Source: Halosegnis marinus
Lineage (GTDB): Archaea; Halobacteriota; Halobacteria; Halobacteriales; Haloarculaceae
Assembly (NCBI RefSeq): GCF_029338355.1
Contig: NZ_CP119802.1
Location: 1,054,001-1,118,000 of the forward strand
Length of the DNA: 64,000 bases
Direction: 5' to 3'
Part shown: piece by piece, positions 40,287 through 48,089 of the stretch
Layout: each line of letters begins with the position of its first letter
Numbering within the stretch: the stretch's first letter is position 1
The notes under the pieces: model-generated
The model's input: the letters and a program-made list of their open reading frames with translations, nothing else
Databases searched by the model: none
Told to the model about the DNA's origin: nothing
Program-made: the position numbers and the translations under genes

Positions 40287-40931
40287 GTGCACGCGTTCTC
40301 GGACCTCGCGACGGCGGCCTACTGCCCCCGGAAACTGTACTACCGACGGCGCGAGGACGACCGTTCCGTCCCCGAGGAGGTGGAGCGAGTGCGCGCGCTC
40401 GCCTTCCGCTACCCCGACCTCGCCGCCCCCGATTCCGACCTGCGGGACGAACCCGTCGAACCGACGCCGACGCAGTACCGCGCGAACCTCGGTCGGGCGC
40501 GCGAACTCGCCGCGTGGGACGCCCTCTGCGACCCGGCGCGGCGGAACGCGTTCCTCGAAGGCCGGGAGGCGCGCGGTATCGCCCACAAGGTGCTCGACGA
40601 CCCGCTCGCCGTGTCGGTCGTCTCCGCGGGCGCGCCGCCCGACGAGGGCGCGTGGCGGCCCCAGACGGTCCGGGCCGTCGCCGCGGCGAAGGCGCTGTCG
40701 TGGGAGGAAGGAACCGAAGTCGCGCGGGCATACGTCGAGTACCCCGCGTACGGGGTCGTCCGACGGCTCCGGCTCTCGACCCGGCGGAAGGCCATCTACC
40801 GCGAAACCGTGGCGACCGTCGAGGCGATGGACGGGCCGCCGGCGCGGCTGTCTGACGACGCGCGGTGTGGCCCCTGCGAGTACCGCGAGGAGTGCGGCGT
40901 GCGGACGCGGTCGCTCCGCTCGCTGCTGTGA
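40287..40931 (+). CDS. Stand-alone Cas4-like protein with Fe-S cysteines, degenerate nuclease site
   Basis: Protein of 214 residues from GTG 40287. The Cas4/RecB-like hallmarks are AAYCPRKLYYRR at the N-terminus (Cys13) and the C-terminal CGPCEYREEC cluster, four cysteines that would hold a 4Fe-4S cluster. GREARGIAHKVLDD fits the first nuclease motif. However, I cannot find the Asp followed by Glu-x-Lys expected later, where the chain reads DPLAVSVVSAGAPPDEG. There is no CRISPR array, cas1 or cas2 nearby. It may be a non-CRISPR DNA-end-processing relative, and the DP1 gene is its nearest neighbour. Confidence 0.75.
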   Translation: MHAFSDLATAAYCPRKLYYRRREDDRSVPEEVERVRALAFRYPDLAAPDSDLRDEPVEPTPTQYRANLGRARELAAWDALCDPARRNAFLEGREARGIAHKVLDDPLAVSVVSAGAPPDEGAWRPQTVRAVAAAKALSWEEGTEVARAYVEYPAYGVVRRLRLSTRRKAIYRETVATVEAMDGPPARLSDDARCGPCEYREECGVRTRSLRSLL

Positions 40932-40932
40932 G

Positions 40933-41541
40933 TCAGTGCTCCGCGAGCCACGCCTCGACCTCGTCGGCGCGGGGACCGTGGCGGTGGACGGTTCCCTCCC
41001 CGACGTCCACGACGGTGGAGCCCTGCCCCCCGGGCGTCTCGCCGGCGTCGAGAACCTCGCTCGCGGCGGCGCGTATCTCCGGGTCGAGCGCGCTCACGGT
41101 GCGGACGCTCCCGCGCCCGGAGACGTTCGCGCTCGTCGCGGTCAGCGGCCCGGCGCGTTCGAGCAGTTCGACCGCGACCGGGTGGTCGGGGACGCGGACC
41201 CCGACGCGGTCGCGCCCGGCGGTGAGCACGTCCGGCACGTCGGGGCCGCGCTCGACGACGACGGTGAACGGGCCGGGGAGGAACGCCTCCATGAACGCGC
41301 GGTCGCGGTCGGTGAGCCGCGTCGGGCCGGCGGCGGCCGCGACGGAGGGAACGGCCATCGAGACCGGGTCCGCGCGGTCGCGGCCCTTCGCGTCGAAGAC
41401 GCGCTCGACGGCGGCGGCGTTCAGCGCGTCCGCGCCGAGGCCGTACACCGTCTCCGTCGGGTAGACGACGAGTTCGCCGTCGCCGAGGGCGGCGACCGCC
41501 CGGTCCATCTGCGGGACCGGGATCGCGGGGTCGTCGGCCAC
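40933..41541 (-). CDS. L-threonylcarbamoyladenylate synthase (TsaC/Sua5/YrdC family)
   Basis: Makes threonylcarbamoyl-AMP from Thr, bicarbonate and ATP for t6A37 of tRNA. 202 residues, the short TsaC form lacking the Sua5 C-terminal domain. Seen: LVVYPTETVYGLGADALN, FDAKGRDRADPVSMAV (the KGR motif), LPGPFTVVVERG, VGVRVPDHPVA and TATSANVSGRG. The catalytic pocket looks complete. It is in one strand run with the redoxin and glutaredoxin (one base between its ATG and the redoxin stop), so the three may be one operon, and converges on the Cas4-like gene with a TGAGTCA double stop. Confidence 0.9.
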   Translation of the reverse strand: MADDPAIPVPQMDRAVAALGDGELVVYPTETVYGLGADALNAAAVERVFDAKGRDRADPVSMAVPSVAAAAGPTRLTDRDRAFMEAFLPGPFTVVVERGPDVPDVLTAGRDRVGVRVPDHPVAVELLERAGPLTATSANVSGRGSVRTVSALDPEIRAAASEVLDAGETPGGQGSTVVDVGEGTVHRHGPRADEVEAWLAEH

Positions 41542-41542
41542 G

Positions 41543-42055
41543 CTACAGGTCCGCGAGTTCGTCCTCTATCGCGTCGTACGGCGGGAAGTCGGGCCACTCC
41601 TCGGCGACCCACGCCCACTCGACGGTCATGTCCTCGTTTATCAGGTAGACGGCCGGCTTCGGCTCCGCGACGCCCGCCATCCCGTCGAGGTCGTGGACGA
41701 TGCCGTACGCCTCCGCGACGCCGTTGGCCGGGTCGGAGAAGAACCGGAAGTCGTCGAAGTCGCGCCAGTCGCGGATGAACGTCTTGTGCTCGTACGGCGT
41801 CGAGATGGACAGCCCCACGAGCTCCGCGTCGTAGTCGAGCCACTCGCGGTCGCGTATCTCCTGCCAGATGTACGTCGCCGGGAAGTCGCCGTCCATCGGG
41901 TGGAAGACGAGCAGGACGGGGTCGTCCTCGGCGAGGTCGGAGAGCGACGCGTCCTGCCAGTACTCGTCGTTGACGAGCGGGCGGGTGAAGTCGGGCGCCT
42001 CGTCGCCGGGGCCGACGTGCTCCGTCTCCTCGAACTCGATGACGTCGAAGTCCAT
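41543..42055 (-). CDS. Thioredoxin-fold redoxin without cysteine
   Basis: Peroxiredoxin-like protein of 170 residues. GDEAPDFTRPLVNDEYWQDASLSDL and DPVLLVFHPMDGDFPATYIW match the AhpC/Bcp fold, where peroxidases have the peroxidatic Cys in Px3TxxC. Here the corresponding segment is PATYIWQEI and the entire protein has no cysteine. LVGLSISTPYEHKTFIRDWR and KPAVYLINEDMTVEWAWVAEE complete the fold. Catalytic peroxidase chemistry is therefore not expected; a scaffold or chaperone role is possible. It starts directly next to the glutaredoxin stop (TAG then ATG). Confidence 0.8.
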   Translation of the reverse strand: MDFDVIEFEETEHVGPGDEAPDFTRPLVNDEYWQDASLSDLAEDDPVLLVFHPMDGDFPATYIWQEIRDREWLDYDAELVGLSISTPYEHKTFIRDWRDFDDFRFFSDPANGVAEAYGIVHDLDGMAGVAEPKPAVYLINEDMTVEWAWVAEEWPDFPPYDAIEDELADL

Positions 42056-42358
42056 CTACTCGCCACCTCGTTCGCGGGTCCCGCCGTCGGTGCGGACCTT
42101 CTCGCCCTCGCGCTGGCCGTAGGTCCCCTCGACGTACTCGACGATGTTGGCCGACTCCGACATCGTGACGCCGGTGTTCGGGTCCACGACGGCCGGGACG
42201 GTTCGGGAGCCGGAGACGCGCTTGACGGCGTCCCGGCGGGAGTGGCGCGCCTCGACGAACCGCGACTCGTACTCGACGCCGTGGTCCTGGAGCGACCGGA
42301 CGACGCGCTCGCAGAACGGGCATCCCTGTAGCCGGTACAGCGTGACGGGTTCGGACAT
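42056..42358 (-). CDS. Glutaredoxin-like / GST N-terminal-domain protein
   Basis: Thioredoxin-fold protein of 100 residues. TLYRLQGCPFCERVVRSLQ has the CPFC dithiol at about 13-16; SGSRTVPAVVDPNTGVTMSES gives the cis-Pro turn and the SES glutathione-type pocket. The final 20 residues are charged and disordered. Haloarchaea use gamma-glutamylcysteine instead of glutathione, so its partner thiol may be that. It is first of a minus-strand run with the cysteine-free redoxin and TsaC; the adjacency suggests a shared redox role, not demonstrated. Confidence 0.86.
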   Translation of the reverse strand: MSEPVTLYRLQGCPFCERVVRSLQDHGVEYESRFVEARHSRRDAVKRVSGSRTVPAVVDPNTGVTMSESANIVEYVEGTYGQREGEKVRTDGGTRERGGE

Positions 42359-42474
42359 ACGCCGGCGTACGCCCGTTCGCTCCGTAAGCGTATCGCCCGT
42401 GGTAATCCGGCGTTTCCGGCGGGAGAGACAGAACCCTTAATCCCCTCCCCCGGCAACGCTCCACAGTCTGAATA

Positions 42475-43842
42475 ATGGGTGCAGTAGCTTCGACGGCGGT
42501 GGTCGCACAGGCCGGCTCCGAGGTCCCCTTCGGATTGAGCGAGCCGGCGTTCGTCGGGCTCGGCGCCGCCGTCATCGCCTTCCTCATCGTGCTGTCGGCG
42601 TTCTTCTCCTCCTCCGAGATAGCGCTGTTCTCGCTCGCCAGCCACCGCGTCGAGTCGCTCGCCGAGGACGGCGTCCGGGGGGCGGGGACGCTGAAGGAAC
42701 TGCGCGACGACCCCCACCGCCTGCTCATCACCATCCTCGTCGGCAACAACATCGTCAACATCGCGATGTCGTCCATCGCCACGGGGCTGTTCGCGGTGTT
42801 CCTCACGCAGGGGCAGGCCGTCATCGCCGCGACGTTCGGCATCACGGCGCTCGTGCTGCTGTTCGGCGAGTCGGCGCCCAAGAGCTACGCCGTCGAGAAC
42901 ACCGAGTCGTGGTCGCTGCGGGTCGCCCGCCCCCTGAAGATAGCCGAGTACGTCCTCCTACCGCTCATCGTCCTGTTCGACCACCTCACCCGCATCGTCA
43001 ACAAGGTCACGGGCGGCCGGTCGGCCATCGAGACCTCCTACGTCACCCGCGAGGAGATACGCGACATCATCGAGACCGGCGAGCGCGAGGGCGTCATCGA
43101 GGAGGACGAGCGCGAGATGTTCCAGCGCGTCTTCCGGTTCAACAACACCATCGCCAAGGAGGTGATGACCCCGCGGCTCGACATGACGGCCATCCCCGTC
43201 GAGGCCGACGCCGCCGAGGCCATCGAGACGTGTATCCAGTCGGGCCACGCCCGCCTCCCCGTCTACGAGGGGAGCCTCGACAACGTGGTCGGCGTCGTCC
43301 ACATCCGCGACCTCGTGCGCGACCTGAACTACGGGGAACACGAGGAACTCGACCTCGACGCCGTCATCGAACCGATACTCCACGTCCCCGAGTCGAAGAA
43401 CGTCGACGAGCTGCTGAAGGAGATGCGCGAGAACCGGACGCCGCTCGTCATCGTCATCGACGAGTTCGGGACGACGGAGGGGCTGCTCACGATGGAGGAC
43501 CTCACCGAGGAGATCGTCGGCGAGATACTCGAGGGCGGCGAGGAGGAGCCCATCGAGTTCACCGACGACGACACGGCGCTGGTCCGCGGCGAGGTGAACA
43601 TCGAGGACGTCAACGAGAAGCTCGAGATAGAGCTCCCCGAGGGCGAGGAGTTCGAGACCATCGCCGGCTTCATCTTCAACCGCGCCGGCCGCCTCGTCGA
43701 GGAGGGGGAGGTCATCACCTACGAGAACGTCGAGATACGCGTCGAGGAGGTCGAGAACACCCGTATCCTGAAGGCGCGCGTCACGCGGTTCCCCGAGGAG
43801 GACGACGAGGAGGAGGAAGGGGCCATCGAGGCCGAGGACTGA
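42475..43842 (+). CDS. CNNM/CorC-family membrane protein with CBS pair
   Basis: Protein of 455 residues (often named hemolysin-family). The N-terminal DUF21/CNNM domain has three to four TM segments (about 22-45 LGAAVIAFLIVLSAFFSSSE, 85-105, 115-135). SEIALFSLASHRVESLAEDG and GESAPKSYAVENTE are family segments. A CBS pair (about 220-340, VMTPRLDMTAIPVEADAAEA, then VIVIDEFGTTEGLLTMEDL) follows, then the C-terminal CorC_HlyC domain (about 355-445). Family members act in divalent metal (Mg or Co) export. A TATA box AACCCTTAATC is centred about 38 nt before the ATG, leaving a short leader. Confidence 0.9.
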   Translation: MGAVASTAVVAQAGSEVPFGLSEPAFVGLGAAVIAFLIVLSAFFSSSEIALFSLASHRVESLAEDGVRGAGTLKELRDDPHRLLITILVGNNIVNIAMSSIATGLFAVFLTQGQAVIAATFGITALVLLFGESAPKSYAVENTESWSLRVARPLKIAEYVLLPLIVLFDHLTRIVNKVTGGRSAIETSYVTREEIRDIIETGEREGVIEEDEREMFQRVFRFNNTIAKEVMTPRLDMTAIPVEADAAEAIETCIQSGHARLPVYEGSLDNVVGVVHIRDLVRDLNYGEHEELDLDAVIEPILHVPESKNVDELLKEMRENRTPLVIVIDEFGTTEGLLTMEDLTEEIVGEILEGGEEEPIEFTDDDTALVRGEVNIEDVNEKLEIELPEGEEFETIAGFIFNRAGRLVEEGEVITYENVEIRVEEVENTRILKARVTRFPEEDDEEEEGAIEAED

Positions 43843-43858
43843 CAGCCCGCGGCTGTCA
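43840..43858 (+). terminator. Stem-loop overlapping the stop codon of the CNNM gene
   Basis: Perfect 8-bp inverted repeat TGACAGCC-CGC-GGCTGTCA. Its first three bases are the TGA stop of the CNNM gene. It lies eight nt before the AACGTTAAGG patch that is the likely leuS TATA box. Confidence 0.45.
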
Positions 43859-43909
43859 GATGGAAACGTTAAGGGCCGAACCGCCGCTCTCGCAGGTAAC
43901 GGAGTTTCT

Positions 43910-46552
43910 ATGAGCGACGACGGTTACGACCACACCGCGGTCGAACGACGCTGGCAGGACCGGTGGGACGAGGCCGACGCCTACCGCACGCCCGACGACG
44001 CCGAGGACCCGACGTACGTGCTGGGGATGTACCCCTACCCCTCGGGGCAACTGCACATGGGCCACGTCCGGAACTACACTATCACCGACGCGTACGCGCG
44101 CTTCCGCCGGATGTGCGGCGACGACGTGCTCCACCCGATGGGGTGGGACGCGTTCGGCCTCCCCGCCGAGAACGCCGCGAAGGAGCGCGACTCGAACCCC
44201 CGCGACTGGACGTTCGACTGCATCGACACGATGCGCGGCCAGATGGAGTCGATGGGATTCGGCTACGACTGGGACCGGGAGGTGACGACCTGCGTCCCGG
44301 AGTACTACCGGTGGAACCAGTGGCTGTTCTCCCGCTTCCACGACGCCGGCCTCGTCGAGCGCGACGAGTCCGAGGTGAACTGGTGTCCCTCCTGCGAGAC
44401 GGTGCTGGCGGACGAGCAGGTGGAGGGCGAGGCGGAACTGTGCTGGCGGTGTGACACCCCCGTCGAGCAGCGCGAACTGGACCAGTGGTTCCTGAAAATT
44501 ACGGAGTACGCCGACGAACTGCTGGACGACATCGACCGGCTGGAGGGGTGGCCCGACTCCGTCCGCCAGATGCAGCGCAACTGGATCGGTCGCCAGGAGG
44601 GGACGCGTCTGCCCTTCCGCGTCGACGCCCCCGACGGCGAGCGGACGGTCGAGGCGTTCACCACGCGCGCCGACACGGCCTTCGGCGCGACGTTCTTCGC
44701 TTTGGCCCCGGACCACGAGATATCGCGCGCGGTCGCCGAGCGCGACGAGGGCGTGCGCCGGTTCGTCGAGGAGGAGGCCGACCCGGACGGCGACGAGCCG
44801 AACGGCGTGGCGACGGACCTGACGGCGACGAACCCCGTGACGGGCGAGGATCTGCCCGTCTTCGTCGCGGACTTCGTCCTCTCGGACGTGGGCACGGGCG
44901 CGCTGATGGGCGTCCCCGGCCACGACGAGCGCGACCACGCCTTCGCGGAGAAACTGGGCATCGACATCGTTCCCGTCGTCGCGCCGAGCGCCGAGGACGT
45001 GCCGGACGTCTCGGAGTCCGCCTACACGGAGGACGGCGTCGTCGTCGACAGCGGCGACTACTCCGGCCTGACGAGCGAGGACGCCCGCGAGGCCATCACG
45101 GCCGACACCGAGGGCGCCGAGGCGACGACGCAGTACCGCCTGCGCGACTGGGGTATCTCCCGCCAGCGCTACTGGGGGACCCCCATCCCGGTCGTCCACT
45201 GCGACGACTGCGGCCCCGTCCTGGTGCCCGAGGAGGACCTGCCGGTCGAACTGCCGGAGTTCATCAACACGACCGGGAACCCGCTGGACGCGGCCGAGGA
45301 GTGGAAGGCGACGACCTGTCCCGACTGCGGCGGCGACGCGACCCGCGAGACGGACACGATGGACACCTTCGTGGACTCCTCGTGGTACTTCCTGCGGTAC
45401 GTCTCGCCCGACCTGGCGGACGCGCCGTTCGACACCGGGCGCGCGAACGACTGGATGCCGGTGGACCACTACGTCGGCGGCGACGAACACGCCGTGATGC
45501 ACCTGCTGTACGCGCGCTTCTTCACCAAGGTGCTGGCCGACGAGGAGGGGTTAGAGCACCGCGAGCCGTTCGAGAACCTGCTGGCGCAGGGGATGGTCCG
45601 GCTGGACGGCTCGAAGATGTCGAAGTCGAAGGGGAACGTCGTCTCCCCGCAGGAGATCGTCGAGTCGTACGGCGCGGACACGGCCCGCCTGTTCATCATG
45701 CAGGCCGCCCAGCCGGAACGCGCCTTCGACTGGACCGACGAGGGCGTCCGCTCGACGCGGGCGTTCCTGGACCGCCTGTACGAGGACGTGACCGGCGAGA
45801 TACCCGGCGGGGCGGGCGAGCGCGACGCCGCGGCCGCCTACGTCGCCGACGAGACGGACGCGGTCGTCGACATCGCGCGCCGCGAGTACGACGACCTGAC
45901 GTTCAACACCGCCGTGCGCGAGGCGCAGGAACTGGCCCGGACAGTGCGCGGCTACGTCGAGTTCGCGGACGCGCCCCACCGCGCGACCGTCGAGCGCGCC
46001 CTGCGCGCCGTCGTGAAACTGCTGGCCCCGGTCGCGCCCCACATCGCGGAGGAGCTGTGGGACGAGCTCGACGGTGAGGGTATGGTCGTCGACGCCGCGT
46101 GGCCCGAACCCGAGGGCGACACGAGCGACGCCGACGCCCGGCGGCGGCTGGTGGAGAACACCCGCGAGGACGTGCGCGACATCGTCGAGGTCGCGGGTAT
46201 CGAGGACCCGACGCGCATCGACGTGGTCGTCACCCCCGCGTGGAAGCACCGCGCGCTGGAGATAGCGATAGAGTCGGACGCCCCGAACGTCATCTCCGAG
46301 ATAATGGGCGTCGACGAGATACGCGAGCAGGGCGACGCCGCCGCGTCGTACGGACAGGACCTGCAGGCCGAGCGGGAGGCGTTGACCCGCGCGCTGGCCC
46401 CCGAGCACGAGCACGAGGCGCTGGAGCGGGCCGCGTGGCTGCTGGAACGCGAGTTCGACGCCGAGGTGCGCGTGCTGACGGCCGACGAGGCCGACGACGA
46501 CACGGTCCGGAAGGCCGAACCCGGGCGGCCCGCCATCGACATCGCGGAGTAG
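43910..46552 (+). CDS. leuS: Leucyl-tRNA synthetase
   Basis: Class I synthetase of 880 residues. HIGH equivalent is YPYPSGQLHMGHVRNY (about residue 40-55); KMSKS is DGSKMSKSKGNVVSPQE. Zinc-like NWCPSCETVLADEQV and CWRCDT lie in the connective region, and the editing (CP1) domain has FTTRADTAFGATFFALAPDH. The C-terminal part (after about 690) is the anticodon-binding helical bundle. It is shorter than the classic archaeal form and closer to the bacterial-type LeuRS found in haloarchaea. Start ATG 43910; AACGTTAAGG is centred about 40 nt upstream. Confidence 0.95.
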   Translation: MSDDGYDHTAVERRWQDRWDEADAYRTPDDAEDPTYVLGMYPYPSGQLHMGHVRNYTITDAYARFRRMCGDDVLHPMGWDAFGLPAENAAKERDSNPRDWTFDCIDTMRGQMESMGFGYDWDREVTTCVPEYYRWNQWLFSRFHDAGLVERDESEVNWCPSCETVLADEQVEGEAELCWRCDTPVEQRELDQWFLKITEYADELLDDIDRLEGWPDSVRQMQRNWIGRQEGTRLPFRVDAPDGERTVEAFTTRADTAFGATFFALAPDHEISRAVAERDEGVRRFVEEEADPDGDEPNGVATDLTATNPVTGEDLPVFVADFVLSDVGTGALMGVPGHDERDHAFAEKLGIDIVPVVAPSAEDVPDVSESAYTEDGVVVDSGDYSGLTSEDAREAITADTEGAEATTQYRLRDWGISRQRYWGTPIPVVHCDDCGPVLVPEEDLPVELPEFINTTGNPLDAAEEWKATTCPDCGGDATRETDTMDTFVDSSWYFLRYVSPDLADAPFDTGRANDWMPVDHYVGGDEHAVMHLLYARFFTKVLADEEGLEHREPFENLLAQGMVRLDGSKMSKSKGNVVSPQEIVESYGADTARLFIMQAAQPERAFDWTDEGVRSTRAFLDRLYEDVTGEIPGGAGERDAAAAYVADETDAVVDIARREYDDLTFNTAVREAQELARTVRGYVEFADAPHRATVERALRAVVKLLAPVAPHIAEELWDELDGEGMVVDAAWPEPEGDTSDADARRRLVENTREDVRDIVEVAGIEDPTRIDVVVTPAWKHRALEIAIESDAPNVISEIMGVDEIREQGDAAASYGQDLQAEREALTRALAPEHEHEALERAAWLLEREFDAEVRVLTADEADDDTVRKAEPGRPAIDIAE

Positions 46553-46634
46553 AACCCTCCAGGGCGGCGCAGGGGACTTCGAACCGCCTCCGATTTTGCG
46601 AAAGTTAATGTGAGCGGTGTCGGAAACCGCGTGT

Positions 46635-48044
46635 ATGCTCGACGTCTCGTCCGAGGACATCACGGAGGGGAACCTCGCACGGGCGCTGGTGTTCCTCGCC
46701 ACCCCGCTGGCGGCACAGGGGTTAGTCCGCGTTGGCGAGGCGGTCATCGACCTGTTCTGGCTCGGCCGGCTGAGCGGCGACGCGGTCGCGGGGGTCGGCC
46801 TCGCCGATTCCTTCTACGCGCTCGTCATCGCGGCGGTGATTTACGCGCCGATGGTCGGTACCCAGGTCCTCGTCTCCCAGCGGGTCGGGAGCGACGACGA
46901 CGAGTCGGCACGGCTGACCGCGTTCAACGGGATGGTGCTCGGGGCCGTCCTCGCCGTCGTCGGGGGGGTGCTCGCGTTCCTGTTCATCGACCCGGTGGTC
47001 GGCTTCCTCGCGGGGCTGGAGTCGGGCGGTGGCGGCGTGAACGTCGAGGAGAGCGCGACGACCTACCTACGCGTGATATTCCTCGGCCTGTCGCTCGCCG
47101 TCGTCTCGGACGTGCTGGAGATGGTGTACATCGGCCACGGCGACTCGAAGACCTCGCTGTACATGAACGTCGTTCCGGTCCTCGTGAACGTGACGCTGGA
47201 CCCGCTGCTCATCTTCGGCTACGGGCCGTTCCCGCGCCTGGAGGTGCAGGGCGCGGCGCTCGCCACGGTGACGAGTTGGGGCGCGGGGCTGCTGTTCGGG
47301 CTGGTCGTCCTCCGTACCTCGCGCGGGACGGGGCTGTTCTCGCGGGCGCAGGCGCGGCTGGACCGCGCGACGATGCGCGACCTGCTCGACACGGGCGCGC
47401 CCATCGCCGGGCAGAACCTCGCCCGGCAGGTCGCGCGGTTCGCGATGGTCGTCGTCGCCTTCCTCGCGGGCGGCGGCGCGGGCGTCGCGGCCTACTACCT
47501 CGGCGCGCGGGTCGCGGGCGTCTCGTTCGTCCCGGCGGGCGGACTGAAGAACGCGCTCCAGAGCGTCGTCGGGCAGAACATCGGCGCCGAGCGGGCCGAC
47601 CGCGCCGACCGGGCGACCCGCGTGGCGTTCGCCATCGCCGTCGGCCTGCTCACCGTCGTCGGCGTCGTCCAGTTGCTCGTTCCGGGGGCCGTCGTGGACC
47701 TGCTCGCCCCGACGCTCGACGGGACCGCGCGCGGCTTCGCGGTGGACTACCTCACCATCCTCGCCTACGGCTACCCCGCCATCGGCGCGGCGTACATGCT
47801 CGAAGGGGGGTTCAACGGCACCGGGCGCACGAAGGTGCCGTTCGTCTCCACCGTGCTGCAGTTCTACGCGGTTCGGCTCCCCATCGGGGTCGGCGGCGCG
47901 CTGCTGCTCGACTTCGGCGTGCAGGCGGTGTTCTGGGGCGTCACCGTCTCGAACGTCGTCGTCGCCGTCGGCCTCGGCGCGTACTACCTCCGCTCGGTGA
48001 ACGGCGGGATGATGCGCCGGGCCGCGGGCACGGCCGCGGACTGA
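46635..48044 (+). CDS. MATE-family efflux transporter
   Basis: Integral membrane protein of 469 residues with about twelve TM segments in two six-helix halves. First half: LFWLGRLSGDAVAGVGLADSF and the PMVGTQVLVSQRVG loop. Second half: IAGQNLARQVARFAMVVVAF and GFAVDYLTILAYGYPAIGAA. Members exchange H or Na for cationic compounds. The substrate is not predictable. I use ATG 46635 because GTTAATG lies about 24 nt upstream (leaderless), and the six extra residues of the longer frame fall on the promoter. Confidence 0.9.
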   Translation: MLDVSSEDITEGNLARALVFLATPLAAQGLVRVGEAVIDLFWLGRLSGDAVAGVGLADSFYALVIAAVIYAPMVGTQVLVSQRVGSDDDESARLTAFNGMVLGAVLAVVGGVLAFLFIDPVVGFLAGLESGGGGVNVEESATTYLRVIFLGLSLAVVSDVLEMVYIGHGDSKTSLYMNVVPVLVNVTLDPLLIFGYGPFPRLEVQGAALATVTSWGAGLLFGLVVLRTSRGTGLFSRAQARLDRATMRDLLDTGAPIAGQNLARQVARFAMVVVAFLAGGGAGVAAYYLGARVAGVSFVPAGGLKNALQSVVGQNIGAERADRADRATRVAFAIAVGLLTVVGVVQLLVPGAVVDLLAPTLDGTARGFAVDYLTILAYGYPAIGAAYMLEGGFNGTGRTKVPFVSTVLQFYAVRLPIGVGGALLLDFGVQAVFWGVTVSNVVVAVGLGAYYLRSVNGGMMRRAAGTAAD

Positions 48045-48089
48045 CCCGGAACGACAATCCCTTTGGTCGGTCACCCCTCGTCGCCGGTA

